From contig AQRS01000042.1 of assembly GCA_000402355.1 (NCBI GenBank), positions 15,605 to 22,788 on the forward strand: a DNA stretch of 7,184 bases, given 5' to 3'. The translations under genes and the position numbers were made by a program. The DNA comes from Candidatus Iainarchaeum andersonii SCGC AAA011-E11. GTDB lineage: Archaea; Iainarchaeota; Iainarchaeia; Iainarchaeales; Iainarchaeaceae. Every line of letters starts with the position of its first letter. Within the stretch, counting starts at the first letter, position 1. Shown here piece after piece: positions 5,101 to 7,184 of this stretch. The notes below the pieces were generated by a model. The model was not told the DNA's origin. It saw only the letters and a program-made list of their open reading frames with translations, and did not search any database.

Positions 5101-7184
5101 CAGCGCCGTAACGTTGATGTCCGTTTGCACAAAGGCGATTATTTCTTCCGGCTCCACGCTCAACTCCATGTCATCCTCAGAGAAAGGCGTGAAGTAAACG
5201 AAGCTGTCAAGGGCCTCTTGCCTGTCCGAAACAATCGTGAATTCCAGCGAGGAATAATTCTGGCTCTTCGCCTCAATCGAGAGTTCTCCCGCAACGGTTT
5301 TGTTCTGCCTGAAATCCCCGAGCGAGATTGCATCTGTCTCGAATCTCGGCTGCGAGGAGGAGAATTCCTGTGAATCCGCGTTCGTGAAAGAGTATGAATT
5401 AATGCTTATTTCCTTTCCCGTTTTTGCGCCGTCGCTCGTGTTCCTTATTTTCAGCGACGCATTGTCGTGCACCTGGGCTGAATTGTTTGTGATGCTGAAC
5501 TCGAGCCTGTACGGAGAGAAAGTCCTGAGGTTGTAGGGCGCAGTAACATAAATTCCCAATGTTTCATCCAACAGCCTTTCGCCGAAGCAGAACCCATTGC
5601 TGCAGTTCTCTGAAAGCCCCTCGAAATAATCCTTTTCATAAGCCTGCGCGTACAATCCTTTTTTTGCGGAGGTTTCTGCAGCCATTCCGAGCTCCGAGTC
5701 AAGGGGGTCGCGCAGGTAATCCGCATTTTCAATTCCCCAGCTCCTGTAAAAGAGAGGCATGAATGTTCCTTTGGTGATTCCGCTGTTCACTGAAAGCTCC
5801 GCCTCGAATTCATAACTCCCGGTTTCGGGTTCCTGCATCACAACCGAAACCCATTTCGCTTCCCCATTGGCCAGTTCCTCTTCCCCATTGGTTCCGAGCG
5901 GCGGATTGTAAGTCACGCCGCGCTCGACCGAAGCAAACGGCGCGGAAACCGAGCCGATTGAAACCGAATCCTTTTCAAGGCTTTCTTTTTCCCCCGCCCT
6001 CAAAAACAATCCGGCTTCGCCAAACCCGCGTTCACCGGGAATGTTCAGCAAAAACCTCGCGGAATATTTTTTTCCGCCGGAAAGGCTTTTCACTTCGCCT
6101 CCTTGCCCGGAAAAAATCCCCAGAAATTTTATTGCCGGCTTTTCACCGAGAATAGATTCTTCGAGCGAAACATTGAACTGCACGCTCTTGTCGGGAAGAA
6201 CCTGCTTCGGCGCCGTGGTGTAGGGCGCGTAGCCTTCCTTGCTCACAACCACGAAAACCTTTTTGTCGGCCTTCACGTCCGCCAAAAACCCTTTGCCCTG
6301 CGCATCCAACGCGATTGTCCCGAGGCTTCTCCCGTAATCCGTGATTATTTCCGCGCGCCCGAATTCAAGAGCCTCGCCATTCATGTTCGTTGCGGAAACC
6401 TGCACGGTTCCCTTTCCAATGGTCATTTTCACTTCCGCATAATTCGATTCCTTTGCGCTCACAGAAAACTGTTCCGAGGTTCCGCTCGCGGGAAACTTCT
6501 GCGCAAGCAGCGAATACTTTCCTTCCGCAACATTCGTGAACGCGGCAATCAGGCCATTGAAATCCGTGACTTTGTATGCATAAGCCGTTTGTATGAACCC
6601 CCTTTCATCCAGAAGCATTACGCGCGCGTTCTCAACCGGAAGGTTGTCCTCATCAAGCACGCGCGCCTTAAGGGTCCCGCACGTGTTCGGAGTGCACTTC
6701 TGCAGCTTCACTTCAAAGGATGCTTCGGCTCCCCTTTCGTAATCAAAAGTGGAGAGCTCCGTTTCATTTGAAGGCAGATAATTTTCCGCCGAGGCGATGA
6801 AGGAGTAAGAGCCGTTCTCGCTCAGCGCAAAAACCGCTGCCCCATCCGCATTCACGGGAATTTCCTGAACAACTTTTTTTGCCGAATCAAAAACCGTTAC
6901 TTTTGCGCCTTGAATTTTTGCCCCGCTGCCCCTGTCCTTGACGTTTACCCTTGCCCTGAGTTTCACGTCCTTTGAAAGCAGGACATCTTTCCTTATTGAG
7001 CTGTTCGCCAAAACCTCGGCCTGAACGGTTTGTGATGCGTACTGCGCGGCAGGGTCACTCACAAGTGCGGTGTAGGAACCCGCCTCAATGGAAAACGAGG
7101 CTGCTCCAAAGGAAGTGGAACCGATTATTCCCGTTGGCGCACCCGAATCCGAGGCCATTATTACGCTTATTCCGTCCAAAAAAA
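784..7184 (-). CDS. Giant modular surface/secreted protein, 5'-partial (N-terminus outside window)
   Basis: No enzyme family is recognisable; the likely role is structural or adhesive at the cell surface. At least 2131 codons are open to the right edge. The first possible start in view is a TTG at 7179, but the frame continues upstream of it (TTT at 7182-7180), so it is probably an internal Leu. I number residues from that codon. Modules in order: carboxypeptidase-regulatory-like repeats (1-70, 71-160, 168-254, 256-340); a larger beta-rich region (about 341-532); a CARDB-like region (about 541-665); another regulatory-like/Ig module (about 672-766); long beta-rich regions to about 1190; a Gly/Ala-rich and hydrophobic segment (1212-1274); a cysteine-rich module (about 1386-1512); an Ig-like module (about 1541-1645); and an unassigned C-terminal region (about 1669-2131). 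It has 26 cysteines, many closely paired, and about 23 N-X-S/T sequons, which fits export. There is no C-terminal membrane anchor. The stop is TGA at 786-784, 111 bases before gene B. That the ORF is real is very secure; the function is not. Confidence 0.93.
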   Translation of the reverse strand, partial: FLDGISVIMASDSGAPTGIIGSTSFGAASFSIEAGSYTALVSDPAAQYASQTVQAEVLANSSIRKDVLLSKDVKLRARVNVKDRGSGAKIQGAKVTVFDSAKKVVQEIPVNADGAAVFALSENGSYSFIASAENYLPSNETELSTFDYERGAEASFEVKLQKCTPNTCGTLKARVLDEDNLPVENARVMLLDERGFIQTAYAYKVTDFNGLIAAFTNVAEGKYSLLAQKFPASGTSEQFSVSAKESNYAEVKMTIGKGTVQVSATNMNGEALEFGRAEIITDYGRSLGTIALDAQGKGFLADVKADKKVFVVVSKEGYAPYTTAPKQVLPDKSVQFNVSLEESILGEKPAIKFLGIFSGQGGEVKSLSGGKKYSARFLLNIPGERGFGEAGLFLRAGEKESLEKDSVSIGSVSAPFASVERGVTYNPPLGTNGEEELANGEAKWVSVVMQEPETGSYEFEAELSVNSGITKGTFMPLFYRSWGIENADYLRDPLDSELGMAAETSAKKGLYAQAYEKDYFEGLSENCSNGFCFGERLLDETLGIYVTAPYNLRTFSPYRLEFSITNNSAQVHDNASLKIRNTSDGAKTGKEISINSYSFTNADSQEFSSSQPRFETDAISLGDFRQNKTVAGELSIEAKSQNYSSLEFTIVSDRQEALDSFVYFTPFSEDDMELSVEPEEIIAFVQTDINVTALYASGDDKGFGMQGALVTVKRISPDRSQTIFTGTTDFHGKATVSVPASSPGTRFRITLEKPGLGAKTIEKVVSLDVVKFDPEEINVSVNRGSMNEASATLTMESVSQKEILVKKFRVSGAFKGMLDEDRMNNFLQQYVGKKIAPQEVFGAEILSALGSESQYLDAPVKVKGKVIVEFGLQNDDSVSWVAELPFQTTINLAELPENAPCIIISAKDWSDSTIASRASTEFEIQNNCVDSQSEPMELGNLQAQVHWTGKDGIIGQVELAVTDTETGSISSEILQEGIWSRLVEKLEPRRIYPARLTFVPKPDTIGKRAQFNVKIDAGIQTNSGSQLVGASNGVKADIFVINLDQCMQFTPEAEQGIVIERRNESAEFSVDTSNCGPINLDLRFCGGGNDQCRGGTTEGGINLRPWSYSNVNAESKTITVERGSIPGFYGITVEARPSGGTWRKVAELDTIVKPPQEDYFEMDKYKFTVIGTGSKDSTTLTNSMVLENVEVTAGVCDYAAAAQDSGFGGAGAGLQSLAMGAIAGTAAGWGAAGIGVLVSGAAGTFSAGPLLGLMWCVPCVVIGVIVMIVVMLMMMGGGGQDPCAPTTTQSLQAYVINLAGTADQSYERYLPPDALDVILSDRRISGEWNLDVTDGSGSAGKNGTQKTGVVFTNRSADRNEAVYAIAETRATEHIHGDATHQKASVECKGSDFGMFWINPASCNNTYDKTYSQKFHLKFKVAEEKAPLTKVSFDSYACQSGTSIGRTGPGALPRLKFNWSWKESQNGISYDQCDATNPDSVYCDATQFTIELNKKLYRLYDFLATNNFDLGCPAATDIASQAESEFNSMSTNNDVGSGLIGVSKVEAIKGTNSVTIKATVKNNTALIENAVVDVNMGNLQDAFSQDFENCKINVNGVEGNGGTKQGECVLPVNEDGAHGIIAKVAQASNPGIVSQAPATAGFYSGIFSTGHPLDSQDSAAGNSGEGAPSSCEFKSTETYYEVPQIMRSIDSNPDIKWTTSVPNRAELQKLLMFDAYLMKDNYSKEFFADFADYYTQQAFEDTDSYFKSLNTDSNGTPYGFARLMDEGLFVLTRKYVESSELPGAGLYHIEFGIYFGKDDWRFFDSTGKPKAGVSVIVYKASDAFPNSPFYSMPIDGLVGLRGNNFMRQGYGTAFRNNSPGIIAISNELPQAKTYEDAGSNAVSSAGVESKKDFYSLNTSPSTRGMVLEVSKGTGKAASIVFQPSQATPVLMKATQNSLSEEKFGSFYSMLENNNAVDAGNTLSYWDGAGSCFDFTGVPVTEAFYQKPDRAATPEDRLLDWKNIYGVDWARAVKKGDVYLRTIFYTNPKDDVVIKAVKGPSALNFFTPDLKGELVALNGVSGMPYNNFAGGSAGTIDSIDDVFALVESGQMCVTNSGDSTKFWWNPQTIYTQTGLERNISDETDKLVAGQTCIG
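2644..3024 (-). other. Cysteine-rich module with YCDATQF core
   Basis: Residues about 1386-1512 hold six cysteines (1386, 1401, 1436, 1471, 1481, 1510). Recognisable features are SFDSYAC, a Gly/Pro-rich turn (GRTGPGALPR), an aromatic strand LKFNWSWK, and CDATNPDSVYCDATQFTIEL leading into a short helix (KKLYRLYDFL). I recall similar blocks in large predicted surface proteins of DPANN archaea, but this is memory and not a search result. No function is known to me. The even number of cysteines fits an oxidised extracellular module. Confidence 0.45.
3358..3546 (-). other. Internal hydrophobic segment (Gly/Ala-rich plus strong transmembrane helix) in the giant protein
   Basis: Residues about 1212-1247 are Gly/Ala-rich and moderately hydrophobic with a glycine-zipper spacing (Gly1219, Gly1223, Gly1227). 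Residues about 1248-1274 form a strongly hydrophobic stretch containing WCVPCVV and ending in a Met-rich tail before GGGGQDPC. Cys1195 and Cys1282 lie just outside the segment; Cys1255 and Cys1258 lie inside it. Because both flanks look extracytoplasmic, a two-helix hairpin is the simplest topology. A single crossing, or insertion into another cell's membrane, cannot be excluded. Confidence 0.7.
4882..5166 (-). other. Additional Ig/regulatory-like module in the giant protein
   Basis: Residues about 672-766 repeat the regulatory-like pattern: LSVEPEEIIAFVQTDINVTA, then GALVTVKRISPDRSQTIFTG, TDFHGKATVSVPASSPG and RFRITLEKPGLGAK. The TDxxGKATVSVP turn matches those in the N-terminal tandem units and in gene B (TDKQGRIIFTEVP). 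It is separated from the N-terminal tandem by about 330 residues of other beta-rich sequence. Confidence 0.55.
5584..6159 (-). other. Large beta-rich module of the giant protein, family not recognised
   Basis: Residues about 341-532 follow the tandem repeats without a linker rich in Pro, Ser or Thr. The start (KPAIKFLGIFSG, then KKYSARFLLNIP) and the middle (GLFLRAGEKES, AKWVSVVMQEPETGSYEFEAEL) read as long beta strands of a sandwich. It ends in a CxxxxC pair (Cys526, Cys531). I cannot name a family. It resembles non-catalytic extracellular modules, with no obvious active-site motif. Confidence 0.45.
6160..7184 (-). other. Four tandem carboxypeptidase-regulatory-like modules at the visible N-terminus of the giant protein
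   Basis: Four units follow one another at about residues 1-70 (incomplete at the window edge), 71-160, 168-254 and 256-340. Each runs as strand, (P/L)x(E/G/D)(N/G)A(R/K)V, a charged turn, T/D-x-x-G with a following hydrophobic strand, GxYxx(x)A, and a closing strand ending near a KL/SL-type motif. Examples are GAKVTVFD, ENARVMLLD, DFNGLIAAF and GSYSFIASAENY. This is the pattern of the carboxypeptidase regulatory-like (transthyretin-type) fold, common as a spacer or binding module in secreted proteins. The units are diverged in sequence, so this is old duplication and not a recent DNA repeat. A CxxxxC pair (Cys162, Cys167) sits at the join of units 2 and 3. Confidence 0.7.

Noticed and set aside
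4277..5197. Plus-strand open frame of 306 codons opposite the giant gene
   Set aside because: It lies wholly antisense to a far better supported frame. Its translation is rich in Ser, Pro and Cys with no domain pattern, and the balanced-GC codon use of the real gene readily leaves stop-free stretches on the other strand.
4783..5373. Plus-strand open frame of 196 codons
   Set aside because: It is an antisense shadow that overlaps another plus-strand open frame in a different register. Both cannot be genes, and neither shows a protein-like pattern.
6103..6771. Plus-strand open frame of 222 codons
   Set aside because: It is antisense to the tandem regulatory-like modules, with an Arg/His/Phe-rich shadow composition. 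No promoter or ribosome-binding site precedes it.
7177..7179. TTG at 7179 as the start of the giant protein
   Set aside because: The frame is open past it to the window edge, and the first residues sit in the middle of a module. It is most likely an internal leucine codon.

Overview
The window looks like part of an archaeal genome, most likely a DPANN-type lineage (Diapherotrites/Micrarchaeota-like). This rests on style and not on a marker gene. Almost all of it is one giant minus-strand gene for a secreted or surface protein built from beta-sandwich modules. The only promoter-like signal is an archaeal purine-rich BRE plus TATA box placed for a near-leaderless mRNA. I see no Shine-Dalgarno sequence and no bacterial -35/-10 pair. 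There are no tRNAs, rRNAs, CRISPR arrays, insertion sequences or metabolic genes to fix the taxonomy.

Layout. Both genes are on the minus strand, so transcription runs from high to low coordinates. Gene A (7184 down to 784) enters from the right edge already in frame. At least 2131 codons are visible and its true N-terminus is outside the window. Its product begins with four tandem carboxypeptidase-regulatory-like modules, followed by several longer beta-rich modules. A Gly/Ala-rich and then strongly hydrophobic stretch lies near the middle (residues about 1212-1274). After it come a cysteine-rich module with a conserved-looking YCDATQF core, an Ig-like module and a C-terminal region of about 460 residues that I cannot assign. 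A 111-base AT-rich gap (673-783) follows, carrying the candidate promoter. Gene B (672 down to 1) leaves through the left edge. It encodes a short cytosolic N-terminus, one membrane anchor and at least two beta-sandwich modules of the same class as those at the start of gene A. Gene B is intact and open across 224 codons but has no stop inside the window.

How they fit together. Two adjacent co-oriented genes, both for modular, probably cell-envelope proteins with carboxypeptidase-regulatory-like repeats, suggest a surface-structure locus (stalk, adhesin, S-layer-associated or cell-contact proteins). No catalytic domain is recognisable, so a structural or binding role is the most economical reading, but it is inference. 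The parts most worth following up are the internal hydrophobic hairpin with its flanking cysteines, the unassigned C-terminal region of gene A, and the pairing of a giant protein with a membrane-anchored partner.
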